A stretch of DNA of 7,323 bases from Gammaproteobacteria bacterium (GCA_024638345.1 JAHEKL010000016.1:13831-21153), one strand, 5' to 3'; counted from the stretch's first letter, positions 1 to 6,059 are shown. Notes: a model not told the origin generated them from the letters alone. Made by a program: numbers and translations.

Positions 1-327
1 CACTCTCACAGACAAGGCGGGATCGGTCTCCAGCACCCGGGCTTCGATCGCGATCTTCGCCTGTAGGTAGCGCTCCCGAAGCGCGCGAGCCGAGGATAGT
101 TGGAGCAGCACTCGGTCCAGCAGCCGGCCGATCACGAGACGGCCACTGGGACGGCCTGCATAGATGTGGTCTGCGAAACGGTAGCTGCCCGAGTGCTCTA
201 TCCCCTCCCGGGCCAGGTCGCTCAGGCGCAGCAGGTGATAGAGCGGCACGAGATGGTACTTCCCCTCGGAGCGAAGCTTGCTCGGGATCGAGGGAGCCGT
301 GCGCGTTTGGTTATGGTAGCGGTGCAT
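1..327 (-). CDS. Partial protein, possible SAM-dependent methyltransferase N-terminus
   Basis: An uninterrupted minus-strand frame of 109 codons begins at an ATG (327-325) and runs off the left edge. The ATG lies inside the end of the carrier-protein ligase gene, giving a 17-base overlap like the other junctions of this operon, and no other good start is visible. The product starts with a basic, Ser/Thr/Pro-rich stretch (about residues 1-23). It continues with a helical, charged segment containing SGSYRFADHIY (residues 46-56), a P-S-G-R turn (60-63) and an Arg-rich helix (about 80-95). This arrangement reminds me of the N-terminal part of a group of putative class I SAM methyltransferases, but the nucleotide-binding motifs would lie outside the window, so the family is a guess. 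The frame itself, as sixth gene of the operon, is well supported by its openness and overlapping start. A tailoring role would fit, but that is inference. Confidence 0.6.
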   Translation of the reverse strand, partial: MHRYHNQTRTAPSIPSKLRSEGKYHLVPLYHLLRLSDLAREGIEHSGSYRFADHIYAGRPSGRLVIGRLLDRVLLQLSSARALRERYLQAKIAIEARVLETDPALSVRV

Positions 328-1141
328 GCGCCGAGAGCTCCTGAGGCCACGCTTCCTTCCTTTCGCCCCACACGTCCAGGCTCTCCAAGACCAACCTCTC
401 GATCCCGAAGGCCACGCAGATGGAGTGAGCCGTAGAATCACCGGCGCGAATGTCGAACCGCTCCCCGTACGCTTCGCCGTGACGGTTGGCGGAGGCGACG
501 GCCGAGCCCGCCCGGGTTCTCCACTCGCTCTTGGCCCCGGTCATCCGCTGGATCACTGCCGAGCCAGACTGATCCCCTGCGAAGAAAGGGTCCGTGGCTT
601 CGACTACGTCGAACTCCAGCCCTAGTCGCGCAAACGCCTCGGAAACCGAGGTCGGGACGGTACGATCCAGCTCCGCGATCACGGACTCGGAAGCGACGGC
701 TACCCACTCCAGCATGGTGAACTGGCTCAATCGACCTTGCTCCCAGCGCCCTCCTTCGTATCTGGCACAGGGGCCGCAGACGACTCCATGAGTGCCCGGC
801 TCCGACATGCGCATCCCGGCGAGTCGATCGTAGACGTGAAGGCAGGATGCGGGACTGAGCGCCAGGCTCGGCCCGGATCGGGTGGCGGCCTTCTCCGAGA
901 TTCCCGGCTGGGGAACGGCTCGCAGGACGTTCTGTGGAAAATGGTCTGCGTATCCCGAGCGCTCCAGCGCGCGCTGCTCGATCAACGCTGGCGTCCACAT
1001 GTGGAAGCCCTCCGGTCGGTGGAGCAGTCTCCGTAGGTAGAGGATCCACGAAAGCCAAAGCCGCTCGGCGTTGCCGGCGAGAGACAGGGTACCCTCCGGG
1101 CCCCAGCGCAGACCTGCCGGTTCAGGGGTTCGGTGCATCAT
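311..1141 (-). CDS. Amino acid:[carrier protein] ligase (class II aaRS-like)
   Basis: This enzyme probably activates an amino acid with ATP and transfers it to the phosphopantetheine thiol of the carrier protein encoded just upstream. The 276-residue product is a bare class II synthetase catalytic core resembling seryl-tRNA synthetase but lacking its N-terminal tRNA-binding coiled coil. Motif 2 is A-R-Y-E (Arg127). Motif 3 is G-I-E-R-L (Arg249). Three candidate zinc ligands are Cys100 (in S-P-A-S-C), Glu145 (in M-L-E-W) and Cys242 (in S-I-C-V-A-F-G). From memory these match the Cys-Glu-Cys set of the Bradyrhizobium aminoacyl-CP ligase, including a 45-residue spacing between the first two. Known members load glycine or alanine; the substrate here cannot be read. 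The chosen ATG (1141) overlaps the carrier-protein gene by 20 bases, with a second ATG right after it; an upstream ATG at 1183 would add 14 unconvincing residues. The stop overlaps the next gene by 17 bases. Confidence 0.85.
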   Translation of the reverse strand: MMHRTPEPAGLRWGPEGTLSLAGNAERLWLSWILYLRRLLHRPEGFHMWTPALIEQRALERSGYADHFPQNVLRAVPQPGISEKAATRSGPSLALSPASCLHVYDRLAGMRMSEPGTHGVVCGPCARYEGGRWEQGRLSQFTMLEWVAVASESVIAELDRTVPTSVSEAFARLGLEFDVVEATDPFFAGDQSGSAVIQRMTGAKSEWRTRAGSAVASANRHGEAYGERFDIRAGDSTAHSICVAFGIERLVLESLDVWGERKEAWPQELSAHAPLP

Positions 1142-1403
1142 CTTCGATCTCACGGTTTTCGATCTGGTCAAGGAACCGCTCACAGATCGTCCGGACCGTC
1201 CGGAAATTGGCCATTACGAGCTCGTGGTCATTGAGACGTCGGTGCAGCCGCGCCTCGAGATAGCCGATGAACCCGAGGACGTTCATCGAGTCGATGATCC
1301 TGTCGGCGAACAGCTCCGTGTCCGCGTCGATCGCGATCGTGGGGTCGTCCAGCATTCGGCTGCGGACGTAATCCAGCAACGCGACCTCACTCGCCTTCGA
1401 CAC
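1122..1403 (-). CDS. Acyl carrier protein (aminoacyl carrier)
   Basis: This small 93-residue protein has the four-helix carrier-protein pattern. It shows an acidic first loop (about residues 19-30), the phosphopantetheine site D-S-M with Ser39 starting helix II, then a hydrophobic helix (N-V-L-G-F-I-G-Y-L-E, 41-50) and a closing helix rich in charged residues. The Pro/Asp-rich tail after residue 85 is probably disordered. The transferase encoded at the head of the operon would modify Ser39, and the ligase gene that overlaps its 3' end would charge it with an amino acid. I chose the GTG start at 1403 because a GAGGTGG sequence sits 7 bases before it; it overlaps the SDR gene by 17 bases. Another GTG at 1427 would add eight Gly/Arg-rich residues and has a poor ribosome site. 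This gene looks pathway-specific rather than the housekeeping AcpP: the Ser motif is D-S-M, not D-S-L, and no fab genes flank it. Confidence 0.87.
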   Translation of the reverse strand: MSKASEVALLDYVRSRMLDDPTIAIDADTELFADRIIDSMNVLGFIGYLEARLHRRLNDHELVMANFRTVRTICERFLDQIENREIEDDAPNP

Positions 1404-2505
1404 CCGACCCCCACCTCGTCCGCACACAAGTCTCGAGGACGCGCCCGAAGTAGCCGCGGACGTCCGGCACGCGCTCCTCGTACCCCGGAATCGACACGGC
1501 TGTATTCGTCAGATCGAACTCCTTCGGATAGAGGAGCTGATGGGCGAAATGCCGGAGGGCACCCATGACCCCACCCAATAGCGGATTGCCCGTTTCCTCC
1601 ACGGATTCCATGAATCGGTCGAAGGTCTCGCCGCTCACGATCGCGGGTTTCGGGTACCGGCGTCGGCTCCAGCCCGGGATGAGCCGGTCGAACTGTCGAT
1701 ACCCCGTCTCGATCATCTCTTCCAGGGTGAAGCACTTCTCGTCGGGTGCGGCCAGATGAAAGGTACGGATCTCCGACGGCGGTCTCAGGATCAGACGCGC
1801 GATCGCAGCAGCCACCAGCTCGGTAGGAACCAGATTCACCCGGTAATCCGGTGTTCCGGGAAGCATCGACGCGAGCCCCAGCGACATGATCCGCAGTGCC
1901 TGATGGGGAGCGGTGTAATGTTGTACCGACCCCGAGCGGCTGTCCCCGAGGATCGTCGAGATCCGGTAGACGGAGACGGGGACCCGGCCCGTGAACTCGT
2001 GAGCCAGCGACTCGGCCTCGTACTTCGAGCGCTCATAGGTGTTCACGAAGCCGGCCCCATGAGCGAGGTCATTCTCATAGACGCGGCCCGTTCGTCTTCC
2101 GCTCACGAAGACGGTGCTCGCGAGCGCGACGTGCTGGAGGCGAGGACAGCGTTCGGCGAGCTCGAAGACGTGCCTCGTGCCCCCCACATTGACGCGACGT
2201 ATCTCCTCCAGGGGGGCTCCAAAGCGGGTGGAGGCTGCCAGATGACAAACGTGGGTAGTCGATCCCACCAGTTCGGCCAGAGCCTGAGGGTCCAACCCCA
2301 GGTCGGGCTTGGTGATCTCCCCACGAACCACTCGGATTCCGTCGTGTCGAGGTAGCACCCGACCCGATTCGGTGCGGCCTCCCTCATGAGTGACCGCGGT
2401 GACTTTCAGCTCTCCGCGGTCGAGATCTCCGGAGTGCAGCCAATGTCGGATCAACGCCGTGCCGACCGTCCCACTCGCCCCGGTCATCAGAACCGAGACG
2501 CTCAA
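1387..2505 (-). CDS. Extended SDR, thioester-reductase-like NAD(P)-dependent enzyme
   Basis: The product is a Rossmann-fold oxidoreductase of about 372 residues. It has the nucleotide-binding T-G-A-S-G-T-V-G at residues 8-15, the catalytic Ser130 in L-A-S-T-V, and the Y-x-x-x-K pair Tyr157/Lys161 (Y-E-R-S-K). After the SDR core (to about residue 260) comes a roughly 110-residue helical region with a segment Y-P-K-E-F-D-L-T-N-T. It resembles the tail of fatty-acyl-CoA reductase and thioester-reductase (NAD_binding_4) proteins more than that of sugar epimerases. The likely job is reduction of a thioester, or of a carbonyl, on a substrate carried by the neighbouring carrier protein; a sugar or steroid epimerase/dehydrogenase remains possible. 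I place the start at TTG (2505), which overlaps the KAS III stop as TTGA and includes the whole first beta strand. The first ATG (2487) would remove most of that strand. No signal peptide or membrane segment is seen. Confidence 0.78.
   Translation of the reverse strand: MSVSVLMTGASGTVGTALIRHWLHSGDLDRGELKVTAVTHEGGRTESGRVLPRHDGIRVVRGEITKPDLGLDPQALAELVGSTTHVCHLAASTRFGAPLEEIRRVNVGGTRHVFELAERCPRLQHVALASTVFVSGRRTGRVYENDLAHGAGFVNTYERSKYEAESLAHEFTGRVPVSVYRISTILGDSRSGSVQHYTAPHQALRIMSLGLASMLPGTPDYRVNLVPTELVAAAIARLILRPPSEIRTFHLAAPDEKCFTLEEMIETGYRQFDRLIPGWSRRRYPKPAIVSGETFDRFMESVEETGNPLLGGVMGALRHFAHQLLYPKEFDLTNTAVSIPGYEERVPDVRGYFGRVLETCVRTRWGSGVEGE
1411..1417 (-). promoter_or_regulatory. Ribosome binding site of the carrier protein
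   Basis: GAGGTGG on the minus strand, seven bases before the GTG at 1403 and inside the 3' end of the SDR gene. It supports the internal GTG as start. As the clearest internal ribosome site of the operon it would suit a carrier protein needed in excess over its enzymes, which is inference. Confidence 0.55.
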
Positions 2506-3458
2506 TGCTCGAAGACGGACGCGGACCAAGATGCCCCGAACCCGAACGTGAAGAGCAGCAGACGATCCCCGGGCTCGATCGCCCCCTCGGCCTGCATGTC
2601 GCACAGGTTGATCACATGGTCACTCGATACGGTATGGCCGACCTTCGCGATGTTGGACAACCACACACGGTCCGGATCGAACCCGAGCACGCCGCAGAGG
2701 ATCTCCCAGCTTCGAACGCTCACATTGTGGGGGACGATCCATCTCAGCCGGTCCATGGGCGTGTCTGCTTTCGCCAGCGCCCGCTCGATGACTCGCTGGG
2801 CCAACGGGAAGTACGACGCGAGAATCTCGTCCGAGTGGGCCGGGGAGTCCCAATAGTAGGATTGCACGATCTCGTGCGAGGCCAGGAATCGGTTTCGGTC
2901 GGAGGAGCGGTGCACCAGGATTGCCGAGGCCGCGTCGCTCATCACGTTGTACATGATCTCGCGGCGCGCATCGGGTCCGAAACAGTCGCCGGTCAGCACG
3001 ATCGAGCAGGTTCGATCCGAGTCGCGGAGCACGCTCTCGGCGAGATTGAACGTAGCCGCAAGGCCACAACACCCTAGCTCGGAGAGCCGATAAACCGGGA
3101 CCTCGTCGAGCTCGAGCTCGTGACGGATTCGACCCAGGTCGTAGCGGAAGAGGGAGATCGGATCGCTCGCGCTGGTTGGTCCTGCCGAGGGGAGTCCGGA
3201 GTATACGAACAGACCTGCCAGGTCCTCTCGTTCGACCGGGGCCTGATGAAGCAGTGCCCGGGCGGCGTCGAGCATGAGCTCCGTGGCGTTGGGCTGGTCG
3301 TGGACATGGCACCACTCGAACCCGAAGTCCCTGAGCATCTCTGGCGCGCTGGTCAGGAGGCCCCCTCGATGGAGCTCGTCGAGTGAGAGCCGGCGGTCAG
3401 CCAGCCGGTAGGTCGAAATGGGGATTCCAGCGGATCCGTGGGAGGGGGTTCGACTCAT
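2502..3458 (-). CDS. KAS III-like 3-oxoacyl-ACP synthase / acyltransferase
   Basis: This 318-residue thiolase-fold protein has the usual length of FabH-type enzymes. The nucleophile is probably Cys130 in E-L-G-C-C-G-L, followed by a second Cys131. The catalytic His is His244 in I-V-P-H-N-V-S. The usual FabH Asn of the G-N-T-S motif is replaced by His275 (V-G-H-T-V-S-S-D), so the expected triad is Cys-His-His. The C-terminal G-F-G-A-S-W-S-A-S (306-314) matches the closing glycine-rich strand of the family. Such divergent KAS III proteins include enzymes that condense unusual starters and others that only transfer acyl groups to an alcohol or amine. Here the acyl donor or acceptor could be the aminoacyl carrier protein. 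The ATG at 3458 is the only usable start, because a stop lies three codons upstream. It puts 62 bases of overlap with the transferase gene and lacks a clear ribosome site, suggesting translational coupling. It is unlikely to be the housekeeping FabH. Confidence 0.85.
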   Translation of the reverse strand: MSRTPSHGSAGIPISTYRLADRRLSLDELHRGGLLTSAPEMLRDFGFEWCHVHDQPNATELMLDAARALLHQAPVEREDLAGLFVYSGLPSAGPTSASDPISLFRYDLGRIRHELELDEVPVYRLSELGCCGLAATFNLAESVLRDSDRTCSIVLTGDCFGPDARREIMYNVMSDAASAILVHRSSDRNRFLASHEIVQSYYWDSPAHSDEILASYFPLAQRVIERALAKADTPMDRLRWIVPHNVSVRSWEILCGVLGFDPDRVWLSNIAKVGHTVSSDHVINLCDMQAEGAIEPGDRLLLFTFGFGASWSASVFEH

Positions 3459-4074
3459 CTGTGGCTATGCTCAGGGAAGCCCCTCGGGTGGAGATGGACC
3501 ATACGGTAATACGCCAGCGGATGGCTTGCCACCGTAGGCTCACATCGACGCTCGACGCCCCTTTTCGTCTGCGAATCCGTGCAGCCCGGGGCGGGATGCG
3601 AAGACCCCAACCTCCGCTCTTGAGGGCGGCCTCCTTGATCGTCCAGACCCGTGTGACCAGCTCTGCCGCCGTGCGGAAGCTCGACACGAGATCGACTTCC
3701 TCGCTTCCCGCAACGTAGCCGATCATCGCCTGGTGCCGTGGTCGGATCCGTTCGATGTCGACTCCGATCGGGGCGCTGCCGACCGCAGCCACGACGAGGT
3801 GGCCCGAGTGGGAGAGGCTGCAGGACAGCGACGGGTGCCCAGGAATGCAGGGTCGGCCCCGTGAATCATACGTCGTGTCCACCCCATGCCACGGCTTGCG
3901 ACCGTACCACCCCCCGGCCAGCTTGAGGGCCAGGCGCCCAACCGTCCACTCCTCCCGGCGTCCTTCAGGTCGAGCGGCGAGGCAGCGCCTCTCGGCAGGG
4001 GAGAGGAGATCGCGGATGTCGCGCAGGAGGTCGGGAGACAGGCGACTCCGATCGATGCCGACGATCCGCGTCAT
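3397..4074 (-). CDS. 4'-phosphopantetheinyl transferase, Sfp type
   Basis: This enzyme transfers the 4'-phosphopantetheine arm of coenzyme A to the conserved Ser of carrier proteins, probably the one encoded three genes downstream. The 225-residue product matches the two-lobed Sfp/Gsp size class. Visible motifs are L-S-H-S-G (88-91), the metal-binding G-V-D-I-E (Asp106, Glu108), and W-T-I-K-E-A-A-L-K (Trp144, Lys147, Glu148). An R-x-x-x-K pair at Arg47/Lys51 fits the CoA-binding N-lobe. The start is the ATG at 4074, preceded by GGGAGG five bases away. An ATG at 4107 with a weaker AGAGG would add 11 residues, and further upstream extension is only open frame without family character. The gene is first in the operon, and its last 62 bases also encode the start of the KAS III protein in another frame. 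Its presence marks the operon as self-sufficient for carrier-protein activation. Confidence 0.92.
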   Translation of the reverse strand: MTRIVGIDRSRLSPDLLRDIRDLLSPAERRCLAARPEGRREEWTVGRLALKLAGGWYGRKPWHGVDTTYDSRGRPCIPGHPSLSCSLSHSGHLVVAAVGSAPIGVDIERIRPRHQAMIGYVAGSEEVDLVSSFRTAAELVTRVWTIKEAALKSGGWGLRIPPRAARIRRRKGASSVDVSLRWQAIRWRITVWSISTRGASLSIATDESNPLPRIRWNPHFDLPAG

Positions 4075-4107
4075 CCTTTCCTCCCGCAACCGAGCGAGCG
4101 CATCCAT
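4075..4107. promoter_or_regulatory. 33-bp divergent gap between the two transcription units
   Basis: Only 33 bases separate the minus-strand transferase start from the plus-strand membrane-protein start (if GTG 4108 is right). That is too short for two complete promoters, so at least one promoter must sit inside the opposite gene, and the 5' ends of the two transcripts probably overlap. I could not pick convincing -35/-10 elements by eye. The gap does contain the transferase ribosome site. Confidence 0.4.
4080..4085 (-). promoter_or_regulatory. Ribosome binding site of the phosphopantetheinyl transferase
   Basis: On the minus strand GGGAGG lies five bases before the ATG at 4074. It is the strongest Shine-Dalgarno-like sequence in the operon and decides for this start over the upstream ATG at 4107. 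Confidence 0.7.
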
Positions 4108-4596
4108 GTGCCTCTGACCTTCCTCATCGTCGCCTCGCTTCTGCTGCTCCGGGTGATGCTTGCGCGCCGACCGGTATGGGTGAGTTGCCGTACCCTGATC
4201 TTGCTGTTCGGAGCCGCCCTCGCGGTCGACGTGGCCTCGAGTGCGGCAATGGACGAGAACGTTGTTCCTGCACTGGTTCTGCTGGGCGTTCTCGCGATCT
4301 CGTACCCGGTCGGCAGTCGGGTGGCGCTGCTCTTCCGAGCCACGACCCACGAGATCGAGAACGCCCTGGGCCAGTCTGCTCGAATGGTGCGGCTCACGAT
4401 CGAGGGTGGCCCTGGGTGCTATCGGATCTCGAGCACAGCACCCCTGCTGACCGTCGAGGTTGCCACCCTTGGCCGTACGTTGCATCCTTTGATTTTCGGG
4501 GGAAATCTGGCGTCTTCGAAGACCGAGCTCCTTCGTAAGGTCCTGGCCAAGCAGTTCGGCCGGCTAATTCCCATCTTCATCCGGTGGTGGTCGTGA
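4108..4596 (+). CDS. Small membrane protein of unknown function
   Basis: I do not recognise the family. From the GTG at 4108 the product has 162 residues. Three hydrophobic segments lie at about 3-18, 28-46 and 51-66, followed by a mostly soluble C-terminal part of about 90 residues. That part includes a short beta-like stretch (96-120), a Lys-rich helix (138-148) and a hydrophobic, Trp-containing end (I-P-I-F-I-R-W-W-S). The start is uncertain: GTG 4108 keeps the first membrane helix but has no good ribosome site, whereas ATG 4156 would remove that helix. The frame stays open upstream to 3886, but that portion is Pro/Arg-rich and antisense to the transferase gene, so it is not believable coding. 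The stop overlaps the next gene's ATG by one base (TGATG), so the pair is very probably translated together. Proximity to the carrier-protein operon suggests, but does not prove, a shared role. Confidence 0.6.
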   Translation: MPLTFLIVASLLLLRVMLARRPVWVSCRTLILLFGAALAVDVASSAAMDENVVPALVLLGVLAISYPVGSRVALLFRATTHEIENALGQSARMVRLTIEGGPGCYRISSTAPLLTVEVATLGRTLHPLIFGGNLASSKTELLRKVLAKQFGRLIPIFIRWWS

Positions 4597-5033
4597 TGGC
4601 TCAGGTGCGCAAGACCGTATCGCTTCAGGCCACCCCAGACGAAGTGATCGACTACATCTCGGAAGTGCAGAACCACCCGGGCTTCATTCCGGCACTCACG
4701 CGCATCGAGGAGCCGGGGGAGGATCCCAGGACCATAGGTACCCAGTGGGACTGGACGTACGAGATGCTGGGGATCGCTCTCACGGGGTCCTCGGAGACCG
4801 TCGCCTACGAACCAGGAAAGCGCTTCCACTTCACCACGACAGGAGGAATCAGGAGTACCTTCGCCTACGACGCCGTCCCCGAGAACGGCGGCACGAGCCT
4901 CACGATCGAGGTCCGGTACGATGTACCCGAGTCCTTGCTCGCGAGGGCGCTGGACAGCGCAGTCATCGAGAGGTTCAACGACAAGATCGGAGACGAGGCC
5001 GCCGCAAACCTGCGCACCGTCCTGAGCGACTAG
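4596..5033 (+). CDS. SRPBCC (START/Bet v 1-like) family protein
   Basis: The 145-residue product fits the SRPBCC fold, a helix-grip structure enclosing a hydrophobic pocket used for binding or converting lipids, polyketides and other small hydrophobic ligands. It opens with a V-x-K-T-V-S-L strand, then the typical A-T-P-D-E-V-I-D-Y-I helix (12-21) and an H-P-G-F-I-P segment (27-32). Alternating strands follow (about 46-110), including G-T-Q-W-D-W-T-Y, and a long C-terminal helix (about 112-143) closes the pocket. It has no signal peptide. The ATG at 4596 sits in the TGATG junction with the membrane-protein gene, and GGTGGTGG lies five bases before it; a GTG at 4584 would add four valine-rich residues. 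Members include polyketide cyclases/aromatases and many binding proteins of unknown ligand, so the specific function here cannot be read. A pocket for the product of the divergent operon is one possibility. Confidence 0.8.
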   Translation: MAQVRKTVSLQATPDEVIDYISEVQNHPGFIPALTRIEEPGEDPRTIGTQWDWTYEMLGIALTGSSETVAYEPGKRFHFTTTGGIRSTFAYDAVPENGGTSLTIEVRYDVPESLLARALDSAVIERFNDKIGDEAAANLRTVLSD

Positions 5034-5189
5034 CTTCAGACGGCTCGGTCTTCGAACGATCGTCGGGTCCCGCCGTCACGAAGTCACCCTACTGCTCGTT
5101 CCTCATACCACGACATCGCTCGTGAAGCCCGATGGCCGACAGTCTCGGCCGATCCGGTGCAGGCATGTACGAACCCTCGAGGAGCGTCC
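5034..5189 (+). other. Intergenic region before the lipoprotein gene
   Basis: These 156 bases separate the SRPBCC gene from the lipoprotein gene. The clear structure is a small hairpin at 5134-5150: GGCCGA and its exact complement TCGGCC around a five-base loop. It has no T-tract after it, so it is not a standard intrinsic terminator; it might be one of a weak kind or an operator. The region should hold the lipoprotein promoter, but I see no confident -35/-10 pair. Confidence 0.35.
5179..5184 (+). promoter_or_regulatory. Ribosome binding site of the lipoprotein
   Basis: GAGGAG, five bases before the ATG at 5190. It decides for this ATG, which starts a proper signal peptide, over the in-frame start at 5157 that would put eleven extra residues ahead of it. 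Confidence 0.75.
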
Positions 5190-6059
5190 ATGAAGCTCTA
5201 TCTGACCTCTTGGATCGCCGGCGCGATGATCCTGGCGACGGTGGTCGCATGCAGTGACGGTGTGGGCCCCGACGGCTCGCGAAGAGCCCTCGGTATCTTG
5301 CAGCTGATCGGGGACCCCGGTCCGAGTCCGGCCTCAGGCACCGCCTCGAGCGGCCTGATCGTGTGGAGCCAACCTCCCGGAGAGGGTGTCACCTATCCCC
5401 CCAGCGTGATCGAGGCTCCCGACACGGTGGAAGTGGGTCAGACCTTTCAGGTGACCGTGAACACCGTGGGCCCCAACGGGTGCTGGTCCGCGGACGGCCT
5501 CGACCTCGTTCAGTCGGGTCGAGTGATCGAGCTGACTGCCTGGGACCGGCACTCCGGGGGCGACTTCTGCACGCAGGCTCTGGTCTATCTCCCCCATGTG
5601 GCCAGCCTGACGCTCGACGAGACCGGCGAGTGGACATTGCGGGTCACCGGACGTCGGACTCCGAGCGACCGAGAGCCCGGCGATCAGGTAACCGCGGAGC
5701 TCGAGATCTTCGTTCGTCCGCCGTACACCACCGAGCAGCCGCTCGAAGCGGTGTTCGCGATCGGTGAGGAGATCCGCGTCGATGGGATCTTCCGCGTGTT
5801 GCTCAGCGATGTCACGGAAGACTCGCGATGCCCGGTGGACGTCGTGTGCGTCTGGGAGGGAAATGGAGCGGTCGTGGTCGGGCTGACCTTGGGCACTGGG
5901 CCGACCCATCCGTTCACGCTGAACACTGCGGTCGAGCCGCGCAGTGCGGAGCACGGCGGCTACCGGGTGACACTCCTTAATCTCGATCCCGCGCCACGGT
6001 CCGACACGCCGATCGAACGTGACCGCTACCGTGCCACGCTTCGGATCGAGGTCCCGTAG
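5190..6059 (+). CDS. Putative secreted lipoprotein with two beta domains
   Basis: A signal peptide (basic Lys2, hydrophobic 8-19) ends in a V-V-A-C lipobox, so Cys21 would be lipidated and the 289-residue protein anchored in a membrane facing the periplasm or the outside. A Gly/Pro/Ser-rich linker (22-65) is followed by an Ig-like beta region (about 70-178) with two cysteines, Cys98 in N-G-C-W and Cys127 in D-F-C-T, that could pair. A second beta domain (about 183-288) carries S-R-C-P-V-D-V-V-C-V-W-E-G-N (212-225) with Cys214 and Cys220 as another likely disulfide. I know this last motif only as a recurring domain of uncharacterised lipoproteins, prominent in Gemmatimonadota-like genomes; no enzymatic residues are evident. 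The gene has its own ribosome site and a 156-base upstream gap, so it looks like a separate unit, unrelated to the carrier-protein operon. Confidence 0.82.
   Translation: MKLYLTSWIAGAMILATVVACSDGVGPDGSRRALGILQLIGDPGPSPASGTASSGLIVWSQPPGEGVTYPPSVIEAPDTVEVGQTFQVTVNTVGPNGCWSADGLDLVQSGRVIELTAWDRHSGGDFCTQALVYLPHVASLTLDETGEWTLRVTGRRTPSDREPGDQVTAELEIFVRPPYTTEQPLEAVFAIGEEIRVDGIFRVLLSDVTEDSRCPVDVVCVWEGNGAVVVGLTLGTGPTHPFTLNTAVEPRSAEHGGYRVTLLNLDPAPRSDTPIERDRYRATLRIEVP

Noticed and set aside
438..1058. 206-codon minus-strand open frame inside the ligase gene
   Set aside because: It is an alternative frame of the ligase with an Arg/Pro-rich translation and no recognisable motif.
311..1141. Seryl-tRNA synthetase or a tRNA synthetase fragment
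   Set aside because: There is no N-terminal tRNA-binding arm. The protein is a complete small core, and it overlaps a carrier-protein gene, which favours a carrier-protein ligase over a broken SerRS.
1756..2355. 199-codon plus-strand open frame
   Set aside because: It is antisense to the SDR, whose motifs are intact. The translation is low-complexity and Arg-rich, as expected for an antisense shadow in GC-rich DNA.
2502..3458. Housekeeping FabH of fatty acid synthesis
   Set aside because: The catalytic Asn is replaced by His, the surrounding sequence diverges, and no fab genes such as fabD or fabG are adjacent.
3886..4107. Upstream extension of the membrane-protein frame from the ATG at 3886
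   Set aside because: It is Pro/Arg-rich, has no domain character and lies antisense to the well-supported phosphopantetheinyl transferase.
4075..4485. N-terminal extension of the transferase to 362 residues
   Set aside because: The extra residues are Gln/Arg/Asp-rich and antisense to the membrane-protein gene. A strong ribosome site precedes the ATG at 4074.
5134..5150. Intrinsic terminator
   Set aside because: The six-base stem is perfect, but no T-run follows on either strand, so I list it only as a hairpin within the intergenic region.
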